A stretch of 64,000 nucleotides of DNA, taken from the NCBI RefSeq assembly GCF_023856365.1, contig NC_064541.1, positions 18,042,214 through 18,106,213 on the forward strand, in the 5' to 3' direction. The position numbers were made by a program, and so were the translations under genes. The notes under the pieces are model-generated. The model did not search any database and had not been told where the DNA came from. It worked only from the letters and a program-made list of their open reading frames with translations. Below are positions 24,481 through 38,180 of the stretch, piece after piece (position 1 is the first letter of the stretch; every line of letters begins with the position of its first letter). This stretch comes from Brienomyrus brachyistius (taxonomy: Eukaryota > Chordata > Actinopteri > Osteoglossiformes > Mormyridae).

Positions 24481-26960
24481 GAGACCCGAAGCTGGGAGGT
24501 GATGGGCCGCCATGCCGCCCCACTTTCAGCTGGTGCCACTAGCTTTTCCGTCAGTTCAGCTGCACGGTTCCACCCACCGCCGGCCCCCTTCTTCTTCCTC
24601 TTTCCTTATCATGAAAAGGGGAATTCTTGCAGTGAAGGATCTTTTGCTCGTGCTCCATGTGGCATTTTCCCACAGCTCAGCCTCTCACTTGTTCCTTTTA
24701 CTTTCCTACTTTTTGCATTGATCCCTTTTTAAATTTTGTTACCCCGATCTGTTCTTAGGTTTGAATGCTTTTATAAATCTGTGTCACATTCGGGAGGATT
24801 CCAGATGGTATCGGCTGTACATTGGGCCATGATTTTCCTACTTGGGCTGAACTATCTCCTTCTATATGTCATTTTCGATATGTTTGATTTCATGGATGTC
24901 TTCTCACTGTTAATTGGCCTCTTGAGATTTAAAACTAGCCATTGAGAGTCCAGGTTATTGCAGGTTTCCCTATGAATGACCGTGATAATTCATTTTGTAA
25001 TTATTACCTTTAGCTATCCTATAATTTAAATATTCAGGAGAAATAAACCTGACATTTGGGTATTAGATTTGGATTTTTAAATGAGGTTGTTTTCAGGCTT
25101 TTCTCAGTAAACTTCCTTGCATTTCTAAGGGTCATTTTTTTCTATTGTTACATATGTAGACTCTGAAAAGTGGCCGTCAGCCAGCTTTTCCCTTCATATG
25201 AAGGAAGTGAAATTCGGGATGGTGAGGTGCTGAAACCATAACATGAAGGTCAGTGAATTCCTACCTTATGGGCTTTTCAAAGGCCGTAAAATAACTTATC
25301 TGGGGTCAAAGGTCAGATGATTTCTGGGTTTGGCCTTGAGTTACGAGGGTTACGTTCTGTTTCACGTTGAATGCGGAATATTATTGACGGTGTCAGAGCA
25401 GAATTTGAGCAGACGCAGGAGTGAATAGAGCTGCACTCAGGGAAATTTGCAGTCCTTGCATCTGCGAAGATGCAACTTCCTCTTTTGTGATGGTTGTTCT
25501 GTTTGTGAGTGCATGGGATTTTTAAACAAACAGCGTTCAGTTCTGATTTATGTCTCAACATTTCCCTTCGTGAATTAATCGTGAATTAGTCATAGTGTGG
25601 CATAGGTGTGAAATTGGTAGCGGGTGATGATGTTGGGGATGGCAATAGTCAATAGTGATGGGTGTCAAGGCGAACTCTCCGTTGAGACTTGTGCTTTTTT
25701 AGCCCTCATTGCCCTCTAATGGTGGTAGATGTAAATCCCATGGTTTGTCACCCCCCCCCGCCCCATCACAGTTTCACTACCACCCCACACCATGCACACA
25801 CACCTTTTTCGACACCTCGGCAAACTCTGCAGGTTTAATTCTTTATCTCACTGTTCTCAATGCAGCTAGTCATGTATGAGTACCAGTGCTTATTTGTCCT
25901 TTTCAGGAATTGCAACTTTTAATAAAACATCTTTAAAAATTCGGTCACTTTTAATAAGACAATTTATGTATGTGTAGGATGAAATTGAGGGACGAACAAC
26001 ACATTTTATACAGGTGGATGTTTCATACTGTAGCATCACACGTATGAACTTTGACCGTGTTACACGTATGAGTTTGACCGTGTAAAATTCCATCTACAGA
26101 ATAAATTAATTTTGAGGACAAAAGGCAGTAGGAGCATGTCACACTCACAAAACTGCATCGTCATTGAGCTCATTCTCCACTCATACCTAACATGGCTGTG
26201 GTATTAAGGGTCCTCACTGCATTTTATGTATTTATAAAGTGTGCAGCTTCTTGCATGTCAACTATCTTACCCCGTGGTACAGAGTCAAAAATCAGACCAG
26301 TGAACCCGAAGTAAGGAACCATTAGACCAGCTGGTCTCACCACTGTGCTGTTTTACTGTTTGTTTTTTGTGGTCATTTTCTAAGGGAGTCGTTTCAGGTT
26401 AATCAATCAAGTAAAAATATAATAAGGTAATAGAGTAAAAACGCTGGCATTTACACCGCTGACCAGGGCTGCACTGGCCATCTGGCACTGCACTTTCCCA
26501 GTGGACATGCGGGACACCTCCCCCCTCTGCCCCGGCTGGCAAAATTTATCACTCTGCAGGTTATCATGGGGGCCCTCCTCCCCTCAGTAAAATTCATCGT
26601 CCCCCCCCCCCCCCTCCTGGCCCCCACCGTGGGTGACCTCATAGTCCAGGGTGGATTTTTAACTCCAGGCCTGTCCTGCTCCTGACTCCGTGTGTGGGCA
26701 GTTTCAATATCCACCCACTGTTTACTTAGGATTACACTGGATAGTCTGGTTTCCATGTGCTACCCATAAACTTGGCCCACTGGTGAGTCTACATTGCCTT
26801 CGGTGCTTGATTTTGTCTTTAGATATCTATGCCGTGCAGTGGACAGGCGTCCTATCAGGAGTGACCCCTTCCTGATACGCTGTGCTTATTCGTAAGATTC
26901 ATCACATTCCCTGGACTGGATAACCGGTCATGAAAGCTGTACAAGTATGTGCAAATGGGT
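24481..26960. other. intergenic DNA between the two TNF-family genes
   Basis: No gene is supported. It contains C-rich runs near 25751-25758 and 26601-26615, and a repeat-like GC-rich patch near 26460-26690. Short open frames match no known family. Confidence 0.5.
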
Positions 26961-26961
26961 T

Positions 26962-26967
26962 TTATTT
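26962..26967 (-). terminator. candidate TNF-N polyadenylation signal
   Basis: TTTATT reads AATAAA on the transcript strand, about 440 bases after the TNF-N stop codon. Nearby TAAAT strings on the + strand would be ATTTA motifs in the 3' UTR. Inference only. Confidence 0.35.
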
Positions 26968-27404
26968 ACAGTCACTGCAAATTAAATAAATGGCATTCAA
27001 ATTATATAGCAAATATAAAAATGACATCACAGTAATAAACATTTAAAAAGCCTACTTACGTATTACATTCAAAATACTCTGATTTAAATGATAATACTGA
27101 ACTCAACCCATGTTATATGCAATCCGCATACTTTCCAACAACACACATGACTGTGGCTTTTCATTTCACGTAAGTTTAAAACAGGTAATTATAAAAAAAG
27201 ACTCCACATCCCCTTTTTTCTAAGAATGGCGTGGAGTTAGTCAGAACTGTGCATAGTTTCGCCGGTCTCATCTTAAGTTTCAACGGAACTGTTAGAAATA
27301 TGCCAGCGTTGAAATATACCCGTGTTTTCAGAAAACAACCTTCACGCAGAGTGAGCGCCCCTTCCACATGTCGATGATAAGTTAATATCCCGTCTCTAGA
27401 AACA

Positions 27405-30400
27405 TTAAGATAGCAGGAACAGACCCCAGTACGTCTTATGAGGGCTCCATAGTGAACATTCTATGGGATTCACCTCCAGCATCAGACTGTCTCCTTTCTC
27501 GCAGCTAATTAGCTTACTCAAAGACGCTGTGCCCTCAATCCCCACTTCGATCAGCGGCAGCCTTTTCTTCCCCGGGATCTCGTTCCTCACCAGCAGCACG
27601 TTCGTCTTCTTTTTCTGGCATGGACGCAATGTGGTGAGGGCATAAAAGTAATAGAGCCCTCCGGTGTTCAGGGTGACCGAGTTGTTGTGGAGGAAGATGG
27701 AGGTGGTGGAGTCGTGTATTTGCAGATCCTGAATCCACGAATTGCCATCTGGAGGTAAAAGTCAACAAGAATCGTGGGGGAGGGGGAAGTATGGGATGGG
27801 GACCACCCATACTGTTGACCACCATCATGCTCATGTTTTTTTCCCTGCTGGGCAAAATTTATTTCAATGCAGCAACTCATCTAATTCTCTCAGGTTTGTG
27901 GGCAGTGTTATAGCGAATGACTCCCAATAAAAGTAACTGCACTGTAACCTCTAACTTTGCTTTAATTAACGTAACTTTCAATTAATTATACAAGAGACTA
28001 ACAGGTCAGGTGTGTGCATATGTGTGTTAGCATGTCAGAACAATGAAGAGAAGACATGTGTACAATATGTGTTATTCAAAAATTCCATCAGGGATCTATT
28101 GTCAGTGTAACTAGCAATGAATCGGCTTCGTTCATTTAATCGTCTCATTGTCCTGGGAGTAACACCACACTGACACAACAATGGGCTGAGCTGCCCTGTT
28201 AATTGCTTAGAACACTTGTCAGTTTGCACAATCTCTCCCCACCGGTCAGATGGTTTAACTACGTCTCCTTGTCTTAACGTCACGTCTTAAAACGTCATGT
28301 CTATATTATGTTCATATGTGTTGCCATTTATATTCTATTTATTTATTACATTATTTACCTTATTTCTTTATTCATTTTTTACTTTTCATTTGCACTATGA
28401 GCATTTCAGCTCAGTATGCGTCATATATCTGCGTCTGAAAATAACACCAACTTTGACTTTGACCACGATAGTTGCTTATTTGTCTTACAAGATATCACTG
28501 GCCAATGCTACAGATTATAGTCTTCCAAAATTCTTATTTCTATACCAGCGTATTTTTCTTTTGTTCGGAAAATCATTGCCCTTGTATGGACCTCTGCAGT
28601 GAAGTGAGCGCGCCCTCAGAGGGACCCAACAGTTACTGATAGCTACTCTGCAGTGCCTGAAAGTGAGATACGGAAGTCTGTTGCAGGGGATGTGAAAACT
28701 GGTGACTATGCACCTTTACAAAGGTTACAGAAAGGTATTAGTCCGGCATTTAACATATCTGTTTGCTAAAAAAACCCCACACAAACAAATATAAAAGCCA
28801 GGGAACTGACATTTCCTCTGCTTACCCCAGTTTCACTGCTACATCCCTCTGACAGAGCTGGTTAGGGTACACTGTGAGTCACACACTGGCTTCCCATATA
28901 TGCCCATAAGGTTGGGGGTGGGTAGGAAGGTGTGAGGCAATGATCATGCGGTTTCTGAACAGTCTCCAAAAAGTCATGCAGCTGTGTTCCGGTGCCCCTC
29001 TTTGTTGCATGCACGCCTGCTGTGTGACAGGCATCCTCTTTAGACCAATCAGCTTCTCGCAGCTGTTCTAAGTCCCGGATCTGGGGATCATGACCAAGCA
29101 CCCAGTTGCCCCAAAGTTATGTTAAACACCAGCTGTCTTTTGTAGTGCACACAAGCCTTTCTGCTCCAAAAAGCAGTCAAGGAAATCACTCAATCGGGCC
29201 CATGAAAAGATATTTTGAGAAAAATAGAGTAATTAGTAAATGTTTGGGTCTTAAACGGTCAATCTAATTAAGCGCCATGAAATATTTAAATAGTTATATG
29301 GTAAATGTAGCCACAATTTCCTTAATTAAATTTACTAATGTCAAGTAATGCCTAGGAGAGTAACCATCCTATCAAAATTTAATCAGAGAATAATTAATGC
29401 GTTTTGTATGTGGATGTAATAATTGACCTGGGGATGGTGTTGCTGTGATCTTAAGGTCGCAAGTTCAAGTCTTATCACCAACAGAGTAATTTCATTGTTG
29501 AGGCCTTGAGTGTGGCTCTTAACCTCCGGTTGTTCCAGGGACTGTCTGCCCCTGATTTCTGCAAAAACGTGTCTGCCATGTAAGTAAAATGTCAAGCAGC
29601 AAGCTTACGGGCGAGCTGAGATGGACCAGTGTAAGCGATACACTGCTTGTGGCCTCTACACTGAGGCATTCCAAATGAAAAGCGTAACAGCGAGATGCTG
29701 CCGTCTCATTTCTGAATACGACGTTTTGAAGTTTCTATTGCTTTAGTTAATCCAGGATGTTCCATGGAAACTTCATGTCATTTCTCTCGAGATGCAGTTA
29801 CCATCTGAGTCATCTTGCAGAAACCTTGCTATCTGTTCAGTGGATGAAAGTTGCAACTCAGTACAGTATCCATGCAATTAGCCCCCTGCTCTGTGGTGGA
29901 CCCGCATCTTCATCACCAACCTCCCAAGGCAGGTATGATTACATAATAGACTTTTGTAAAAAAAAAAAAAAAAAAAAAAAATAGTGATAGATAAAAAATA
30001 CATATATGAAAAGGTTGGTCTCTTGAGAGCTGGAGATTCACTTACCATAAGTTAGTTGAATATGCCAGAAGGGTCGCCCTAAAATGCAAGCAGAATGCTC
30101 TTCTTAAAAAAAACTAAGTCAGCGTTCCTCTTTGTTGTTTGACATTACGACTTGCAGCCTGGACGTCTGCCCATAGTCCTTAACTTTCATTTTCATGCTG
30201 CATCCTTCCTGACTGGCACATAATCCTACACGCTAATGGAGACATGATTACCCCCCGCCCCCACCCCAAAATACTGGATTATTATCTACCAGATCATTCC
30301 CTCCTTACTGAAATGTAACAAATCATGATGTATTCAGCACTCATTCTGTATGTAAATGTACCCCATTAGCCACTTTGGGGAAAAAGATCTGAATTTACAC

Positions 30401-31321
30401 TCTTTTCCCTTCTGTACATCATGTAGTCCATTTACATCTGCTCTCTTTAATGTTGTTCATACACTTCCATTCTAGCTTAGAGAAACTATCTCACATACTT
30501 GTCGCAGCAGTTGATTCATTATTTGCAGTAGTTGATGTGCTTGTTGCACCAGTTGGTGCAATCACTGCATTTGCTGTAAAAGAGAAAAGGCAGTTTACTT
30601 GTTTTCATTCTACAAATCAAATCATTTAAAAATCTTACAAATTAAAAATATGCTTTTTTCATTACCGGTGTCCTTGTAAAATTATAGCCAGTTTGTGGCC
30701 AGTGTGCCCCTTTAATGAGAGCTAAACAGTCACATGCTGTTGACTGAGACCGATCCGGAACCTACCCTGATGCCTCTCTTGCATCCCAGGTATCTTTGAT
30801 GCATTCTGAGAATGAAAATGGATGAGCTCAAGGTTAACTTCAAGTAACTGAAACTGCAAGTAACCACAAAGTAGCTAACAAACAGGTGTCATACGCTGGT
30901 AGTCGGTGCTGCAGTTTAATGCAACGAAACAGAGTATATTTTTCAGTAACAACGATAACAACAAAAACGTAGATAGTTATTAATAATCCATCCATCTTCT
31001 GTAACTGCTTATCCTATTCAGGGTTGCGGGGGGCCTGGAGGCTATGGGTGCCAGGCAAGGAACGACCCAGGATGGGGGGCCAGCCCATCGCAGGGCACAC
31101 TCACACACCATTCATTCACACATGCACTCCTATGGGCAATTTCGTAACTCCGATTAACCTCAGCATGTTTTCAGACTGGGGGGGGGGGGAGGGGGGGGGG
31201 GGGAACCAGAGTACCTGGAGGAAACCCCACGACAACAGGGAGAGAACATGCAAATGCGACCCGCATGGAGGATGGCAGAGACTCAAACCCTGGTCCCAGA
31301 GATGATGTGAGGAAACAGTGC

Positions 31322-31394
<73 letters not shown>

Positions 31395-31616
31395 GCGTTC
31401 TATACAGAATATACAGTGTGGTCATTTCAGGTAGCTAATTCTTCTGCCCCATAGCTGAGCTTACCCTTCATACCCCAGCCTCATGGCGCTTACCTGCTCC
31501 TTCTCTCCCATTGTCAGTATCACCAAGGCAGCAGCCACGGCCACCACGGCCACCGTCAGCAGACCGCACCACGTCAGCAGCAGGGAGAAGTGTGGGTGCT
31601 GCTGTTGCCGGCACAT
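27405..31616 (-). CDS. TNF-N / lymphotoxin-like TNF superfamily ligand
   Basis: A second type II TNF-family ligand, tandem with TNF and on the same strand. I assemble five exons on the minus strand: 31616-31494, 30805-30766, 30573-30499, 30078-30046 and 27748-27405. They total 615 nt, give 204 residues and TAA, and all phases agree. Residues 1-12 are cytosolic and about 12-36 form the membrane anchor. A threonine-rich stalk (about 55-80) follows, with possible N-glycosylation sites. The TNF homology domain starts at WHIQL and carries the family signature around GGLYYFYA. Two cysteines (in RPCQ and LISCEK) could form the usual disulfide. The ending is YWGLFLLS. Fish have a TNF-like gene called TNF-New beside TNF, often likened to lymphotoxin, and I infer this is it. 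The 40-nt exon is the weakest part: it was found because the frame requires a phase-0-to-1 exon, and it has good splice sites. Confidence 0.85.
29415..29600 (+). mobile_element. tRNA-derived SINE in TNF-N intron (type 2)
   Basis: It has a tRNA-like head with GATCTTAAGGTCGCAAGTTC as a weak B-box region, followed by TTGAGGC...CTTAACCTCCGGTTGTTCCAGGG. The body resembles the SINE at 60677-60840 and differs from the one at 11931. It lies in the long intron before the last TNF-N exon. Confidence 0.6.
30985..31320 (-). repeat. dispersed repeat, GGATGGATGG family, near-complete reverse copy
   Basis: The + strand reads CATCCATCTTCTGTAACTGC, then GGGGGCCAGCCCATCGCAGG, then GGAGGAAACCCCACGACAAC and GAGAACATGCAAATGCGACC, the expected reverse order of the family. 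A G-run near 31180-31202 replaces part of the centre. It sits inside TNF-N intron 1. Confidence 0.75.
31322..31393. repeat. AAT trinucleotide microsatellite
   Basis: About 24 perfect AAT units directly abutting the reverse-oriented dispersed repeat, as if grown from its head. Lies in TNF-N intron 1. Confidence 0.95.
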
Positions 31617-32814
31617 GGTCTGTGGGGGCCAGCAGAACACAGAGCCGTGACCCTCGGCGAGTCCCCCCCCCGGGCCGTCACACGACGGCTCCGCTTCTCA
31701 AGATCACTGTCACTCTTCTCAATCAGCCTGGTACGCTACAGCTAAACCTCATAGACTGAAATAGCAACAACCATTTCCCGGTACAGTTTCACAGATTATT
31801 AGAAAACTCTTTTGCATATCAATTTTACTGATACACAAATCTATTCAGAGCTGTTTTCCTTCTGTAAAATCACAGCACCACCGGACAGTTCTCTGCCGGA
31901 TTACTTCCCCAAGGGATCCGAAACTCTCTAAGTATGAAGAGACTGTCTACGCAAATCACACTGACACATGGCGGTACATAGAAAATACAACACTGGCACC
32001 CAGAGCTTCTGACTGGCCTGCAGTGATTCCCTAAGTGTATCTCTGACCGGCAGAAAATGCAATGATGCGTCAGTAATCGGAGAGTGTCTTACCTTAGTGT
32101 ACCTTGTAGTGTACTGTTATAGACACATAAGTAGATAAAGAGGCTGTAAGGGTTTTTCCTTTTCATGTGGGCTGTGTAATATGCGGTGATGTTTCTATTT
32201 TCCACATTTGTGGTTGGAAAAAGAACACGGGGTATGGGGGGGACGACGAGACGCTGTTAAGCAGCCTGACAAGCTAATGGAAGAGACTCTGTAAGCATCG
32301 CACTTAAACATCACACGACAGCTCGCATACAGTGCGATGAGACAGAGAACTACTTCAAAAGGTAACTTTTATTGTGATAATGCTGAGGAACAGCGTCCTA
32401 CACAGGAAACATGAAAACGAAGCATAGAAACATTAAAATAACACAATGGTGATTTCTGTAAACACTTTTTGACACATGCAAAATATACCATCTTCATGCT
32501 AAAGTGTGTTTGCTGGAAGCTAAGTTATGAAATGAGTTTTAAGTGGGCGTAGTGTGTTTTTTCCCTGTTTGTTTTTAAAGGTCAGCAAACAAGATGATCG
32601 TCAACACTCATCTTTCTGTGTTACACATCATCGAGATCATATCTACTGATGTACGCAACACATTCAGGCACTGGCGAAGTGCTGTAAAGCACACATAAGA
32701 CTTTGCAATACTTGTAATACTTGTTATTCTGTATCCTATTTAGAATCTATTTATTACAAAAAAAAAGCCATAATTTCAAAATTTGACTGAAAAGAATCAT
32801 GACGATAAGTGAGG

Positions 32815-32950
32815 TAGGAGCGTCATGGTGATTAGCACTATTGCCTCACACCTCTAGAACCGGAGTTTGAGTCTTCAGCCTGGCTCCGTGTGTGGAGGTC
32901 TCTCCGCATCATCTTGCGGTTTCCCGCAATGGTCCAAAATCATGCATCCA
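32815..32950 (+). repeat. dispersed repeat, GGATGGATGG family, head fragment
   Basis: It shows TCATGGTGATTAGCACTATTG, CCTCACACCTCTAGAACC and TGGCTCCGTGTGTGGAGGTC, the 5' half of the family, whose head resembles a tRNA with a B-box-like GAGTTTGAGTC. The 3' half is missing. Confidence 0.65.
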
Positions 32951-35900
32951 TCCATTGTTTATTTAGATAGGATAAGATAAGACAGATATTTTCACTATTA
33001 CAGAAACAGTGAAAACAGTTTAGCAGCAAACGTTAAAGTAATAAATAAGAGAAATAAGAACAACACACAAAGAGACAGACATCCTATTACAGTACGAGTG
33101 TCTGAGTGCAGTGTGCAGAATGTGTCAGTCATTTAGTACATTGTTACAGGGGGACTTGTATTGAATAAGTCAAGTAAGGCTTGGTTGTCACACCAACCAC
33201 AATCAGCACACAATTAGTGAAATGGCGGCATTAAATAAAATAAATATCCAATGAGACCCTTTACTGGATATGCAATTATTTGTTATTACCTGCAGGAGTT
33301 AACATTTTCACCTAAACTTCCTCACTAGTGATATTTGGGGAACTCAGATACCCTTTCTCACTGACCAAGCAAAACATCCATCTCTTATTTTGACACTATG
33401 GGACACCCCCTCTTGTTCTCCTGGTATGAAAAAAGGTCACTTTCACCACGAATACAATCAGAACATTTCGCTTGAAGGTGCTCTCCCGGTGGTACTTTTG
33501 AAGATACCAATAGCAAAGGGGTGGAACTTAACATTTTTACTACTAGCCAGCTGGGCTTTTTCAATAAAAAATGTAGCCATGCAATTTGTAACTAACCAGT
33601 GAGATAATGTTCTGCTTTTTCTACTCGACCTTTGTGTAAATCACTCGCCTCAGGTATGAAGAGGTATAGTTCATTTTCTGCCCCGCAAATAGGGATGCAG
33701 ACCAGAGATAAAGGAGGTTTATTGTGTGATGGGTTTGTTGCCCTTGTTTCTGCCAGACTTAGAGGAATGCAGTGATTTAGACGGGATGATGCCGTCCAGT
33801 GCCTGCAGTCTGCTGTAACCCTAGCTTTACAAATGAAGTGAATATATGAATGGCTGAAGACCCCCACATTCCCTGCAGAATTTATGGGTGGGGCAACCAA
33901 TGAGCCTATCAAGATGCCTTTGCAGAGAACTTATAAAGATCGGGGTCGGCAACCGAATGCAAAGCCTGGAACACATGAAGCCGATTTTCAGCCATTGGAA
34001 GTCGTCATTCTGTTAGTTGAGAGTCGGTGACTGGTTATTCGAGTTACAGAAAAAATACTTAGGACTTGACCTCGGTGTCCTCAATGATTGGTACGGGCCT
34101 GATTGTGGCGCAGATTCACAGGTTCACATATTTGAGGGCAGTTTAGGATCAGTGATTCACACGGACATGAAACAGACAGACTCTGAAGCCTGAAAGCGTG
34201 ACCGATGACATGTTAGGGACCTGGGGAAGGCCACAATCGCAACCAGCATTAGTCCTAGAACAGCACTGTGAAGACCCTGATTAACTGGATTAAATGGATG
34301 ACTAACTTTAGCTTCCCTATCTTAGTTTTGGTTATTTGAACAAGACTAGGACACGTTTGAGTCCAAAACAGCTTATTATTGGCAAAAGTGTTGAGTCTCT
34401 TCATTGTGAAGATTAGATTCCCTGTGCACTTTGCAGTAAAGGGAAACATATATCTATAACCTCTGTCAACTGAATACAGTTTTTATCCATCAAAAGTACA
34501 ACCATAGAGCTGCTTGGCAGTTACACAGCCACCATACCACGGTATAAATCAGCCCTATAAAACGAGGGTAATCATATAAAATCATATTTGTATACTCTCC
34601 AATGAGCTGCATTGCGTTGTCTTTACTCAAGTCAGATATGCCGTCTATCTCTTCTTTAATTCAGTCATATTTACAGTCATCACAAGAGACAGTTGCCATT
34701 AGAATCCGTAATGATGTAGCTGTGTATAGTTCTGTTGTATACAGCTGAACGGACAATGTTGGAAGGTCGTATGTCCGTGTTGGTTTAGTTGTCTTCTTTT
34801 TCATATATGAATAACCTTCTTACCTATAGAGAGGTAGTTAGTAACGTTGCCTGTTCTCCCATAATATCTCTGAAGCTGATGGGTAAGACAGGTATGGCTG
34901 TCCTGTGGCACCAGCACCAACACAAATCCAGTGGCTGGGCCCATGATCTTCACAGGGAGGAGCCAACGCTGCTGTCCAGGAGTGGAGGATAGTGAAGGCA
35001 AGTCAAGTCAAGGGGCCTTATTGTCACACTAACCATATTCAGTACACAGCATACGGTGCCAGAAAAACACAATGATCGCCCAATCAGACACTATGACATG
35101 AATTCAAAAACTGCATAGACAGACAGGAAAAGTGGAGGGGGGTTTGGGGGGGGTGACACATCGACACACAATATAAAACTGAACAATGATGGAATGTGTA
35201 GATTAGTCAGTGATGGAACCAGCAGAGCAGGTAGGTGGCATGCTCTGGTCAATCAATCAATCATTTAATTAGTTAATTAATAAGATGAATAATGATAAAT
35301 AATGAGTAAATAATGAGTCAAGTACGAGTGGCAATAATGGGTTCATGTAAAATCCAAATCACTGGGGATCACAAGGGTATTGATAGTTCAGAGTCTGGAT
35401 GGTCTTGGGGAGAAGATGAATTCGCGTGATGAGGCCACTCATTCAATTTCCCAGTTTCATGATCTCAATTCTTATGCAAAAAGGACCTCTGTTTTCTCTC
35501 AGACCCCTGTACTCTCGCTCGCCCCAATTCCCCACCCAGCCCAAAGTGGTACCGCTTTTGTTTTCCGATGTTGTTTTGCCAGTATCGCTATCCCTTCTCC
35601 ATATTTTGATGTAGAAATGGCTGTTGTTCGGTTTTGTTCGTACTCACTGCTTTCATGGAACTCATCCCCATAAAGTTCCAGTTCCTTCCTCAGATCCCCA
35701 GATCACATGACTCATGTTTGTTTCAAAGATATTCAAACAGGCTCCTGACAAAATATAAACATGCACTTTCCACAGGACAGATTCAATCTATTTTCACAAG
35801 TAAATTCTCTAGATTGTATTCTGTCGTAGACTGTATCACAATGCGGACACTGCTAGAAAGGTGCTACATTACGCTGTTTGGTTGGGTCATGCCTCTTACA

Positions 35901-36239
35901 GCTAAAACTGTCGGAATTTTCACCTAGATGTACAAGGTTCTGGGGACAATTTTTATTCTTAAGAGATTCATCGTAAATTCCAGGATACAGCAGTGTGATG
36001 AAGATGGAGCTCAAATTAAATAAGGAAAATGAACGCTAAAAAATACAGCACTTTTACAGAATTGAAACACTTGGAAAGATTTTCACTTATTATTTATAGT
36101 GAAGAATCGGGCAAAGAAACATTTTCTTTGAATGACAGTTATTTACACATGTAAGTACTTATATACTCCTAATGGTCCTTTTATCAGGTATTTCTGCTTG
36201 TTAATATAAACAACAAAACATCCAGCTCTAGCTAAATAT

Positions 36240-36500
36240 ATAGCACTGAGCAATAGTCTTAAGCAGTCAAAGTGAAGGTTTAAACCTATTCATTTGAGTA
36301 GTAAGTGTATATTTGCTGAAAAACACCAAAAGTAACAAGAGAACAAATGCAAATTAACAGTGGCAAAATAACAACAAGATTCTGTTCTCCAAAATGTTAC
36401 TGATATCTTATTGGATACTTGGATACCCAAATCTCTCCTCGAGGGCACCCCAACCATTCCATGTAGTCGTCAAATGGCACTACCGGCTCAATAAATCAAT
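36240..36500 (+). mobile_element. second MITE-like family, copy 1
   Basis: Its left part (GTCTTAAGCAGTCAAAG...AAGTGTATATTTGCTGAAAA) matches the left part of the element at 48041-48522. The right end is degraded. No coding capacity. Confidence 0.55.
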
Positions 36501-36859
36501 TACTTTTTGAATTTGCTAATCTGACAATCTTTGTCAGACATGGTTTTACACCAAGATGAATATCATTTAAACTCTGTTTTCTTTGCCTGCCTAACATTTG
36601 TGCACAGCGTGGTATGCAGCACACAGGCAGGGTCAAGAGGTTCAGTTACAGATCAACAAAGTTTTAAAATGCAGAATATGTATGATCTATGTGATCGACA
36701 ACCATTGGTACAGCATTTCAGAGAGTCACACTCCTGGAATTTTCAAACACTACAGTATTTAGAGCATGAAGTGCTGGAGAAACAAAACAAGCAGTCAATG
36801 GAATTTTTGTGGTCAAAAAATTCTTGTTAATGAGTACGGTCAGAGAAGAATGGTCAGAC

Positions 36860-36935
36860 CCGTGAAACCTGATCAGAAGGTCACAAGTTCAAAAGCAAAC
36901 AGCTCTGCACGGCAGTGATATGCTAAACAGCCTTA
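36860..36935 (+). repeat. SINE fragment
   Basis: A tRNA-like stretch, CCTGATCAGAAGGTCACAAG followed by TTCAAA, then a CCTTAACCC block. It looks like the head of the type-2 SINE family also seen at 29415 and 60677. Confidence 0.4.
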
Positions 36936-37134
36936 ACCCATGTGAGATGTCCTGATATCGGAACTTTCAGCAATGTGGTCTGGGTCAAATATCCTGGATC
37001 ATACCTGTGGTTCTGGAGTTTAAAAGAGATCTTACTTGGAACCGTGTAGGGGAACCTAATAAATTGACTAATGAGTGCGTTAGATAGATTTGATTATGTG
37101 TGCATGTGACAGGCCATCACTAAATGCCACTCCG

Positions 37135-37315
37135 TCCATCTATATTCCTACTGAATGTCCTGTACAGTGTCACAGTGTAGCCTGGAACCTATCCTAGACA
37201 CGGTATAAGGCAGGAGAAGACCCTAGATAGGACGCCGGTCCATTATGGAGTATACATACATACACACATAGCACGGGTAATTTCAGAACACAAATTCACC
37301 TAAGTGCGTATTCTC
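37135..37315 (-). repeat. degraded dispersed repeat
   Basis: Contains GTAGCCTGGAACCTATCCTAG, AGGCAGGAGAAGACCC and GACGCCGGTCCATTATGGAG, the familiar 'total record / product' stretch of a fish repeat related in layout to the GGATGGATGG family, here in reverse orientation. Confidence 0.5.
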
Positions 37316-37694
37316 TGGCTGTGTTGAGAATAAAGAGTGACAAACAGTCGAAGTATTGCACTACTTGCATAATAACTATGGAAAACTTAACTGTACAAGT
37401 CAAGACTTGCTGTTTTATATCTGTTGTCATTTGTTCTAACAACAAATATAGTGGCCAGGAGAAGCAGTCTAGAGATGGATGGATCTATGGCACACATACG
37501 AGCGTATGATGTATTTTTCTGAAAAGTGAATAAACATAGAAAATAAATAGCCGGCTGGGAAGATACCACAATCACAGAGGTGCTTCACCCAGGATTCAGC
37601 TGCGGCTGTGCAAACCCGTGCAAATTCCCCAACTGCGGGTTTCTCAAATGCATGTCCAATGTCTGTCCTTCCACAGCATAGGGGATTTAGGGTC

Positions 37695-37770
37695 CCTTTG
37701 TGGTTCCGCAGTTTAGGATTCTGTGGTCGTGATCAGAAGGTTTCAATTCCCTTGGTCTATAAAGGCATTT
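37695..37770 (+). repeat. SINE fragment
   Basis: A tRNA-like head: GTTTAGGATTCTGTGGTCGT, GATCAGAAGG and a B-box-like GGTTTCAATTCCC. The body is not recognisable. A retroposon piece, not a functional tRNA. Confidence 0.45.
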
Positions 37771-38094
37771 TATTGCTGGGCCATAGAGCAAGGACACAGA
37801 AAGACAGGCACCCCCTAATGTTTGGGTTTGGGTATTACTATTTGATTTCGTAGCGCTAGTAAATAAAATATTTCTTTTACAATGGCTATATGTATCATGG
37901 GGTTGTTCAAGAGGATTGTACTTTTGAATAAAAAAATGGAACATGTAGCAATAAATAAGATGAAGTCAGGTACAGTAAATGCACTATATTCTTGCACCCT
38001 TTACCAAAAAAATTGTTCCCGTGCCTCAAAGTAACCCCCAGCTTCAGGGGGCTGCATGCTAGCTGTCCCTGCATTGTGACCCCCAAGCTTACTC

Positions 38095-38180
38095 TCATTT
38101 TTATATGTGTCTGTGTGGGGTAGGAGAAAATGCAATTTCCTCAAGGGGATGAATAAAGTATCACTATCCTATTGTAAATT
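38095..38180 (+). repeat. LINE 3'-end fragment
   Basis: Contains GCAATTTCCTCAAGGGGATG followed by AATAAAGTATCACTATCCTA, the typical 3' end of a class of fish non-LTR retrotransposons. The family is not assigned. Confidence 0.55.

Noticed and set aside
27535..27855. Other minus-strand open frames over the last TNF-N exon
   Set aside because: They are in other frames than the TNF homology domain, which alone gives the GGLYYFYA signature and the conserved ending.
30499..31616. TNF-N exon 1 spliced directly to the exon at 30573
   Set aside because: Exon 1 ends in phase 0 and that exon has a stop in phase 0 (CAA ATG CAG TGA). Inserting the 40-nt exon at 30766-30805 restores the frame.
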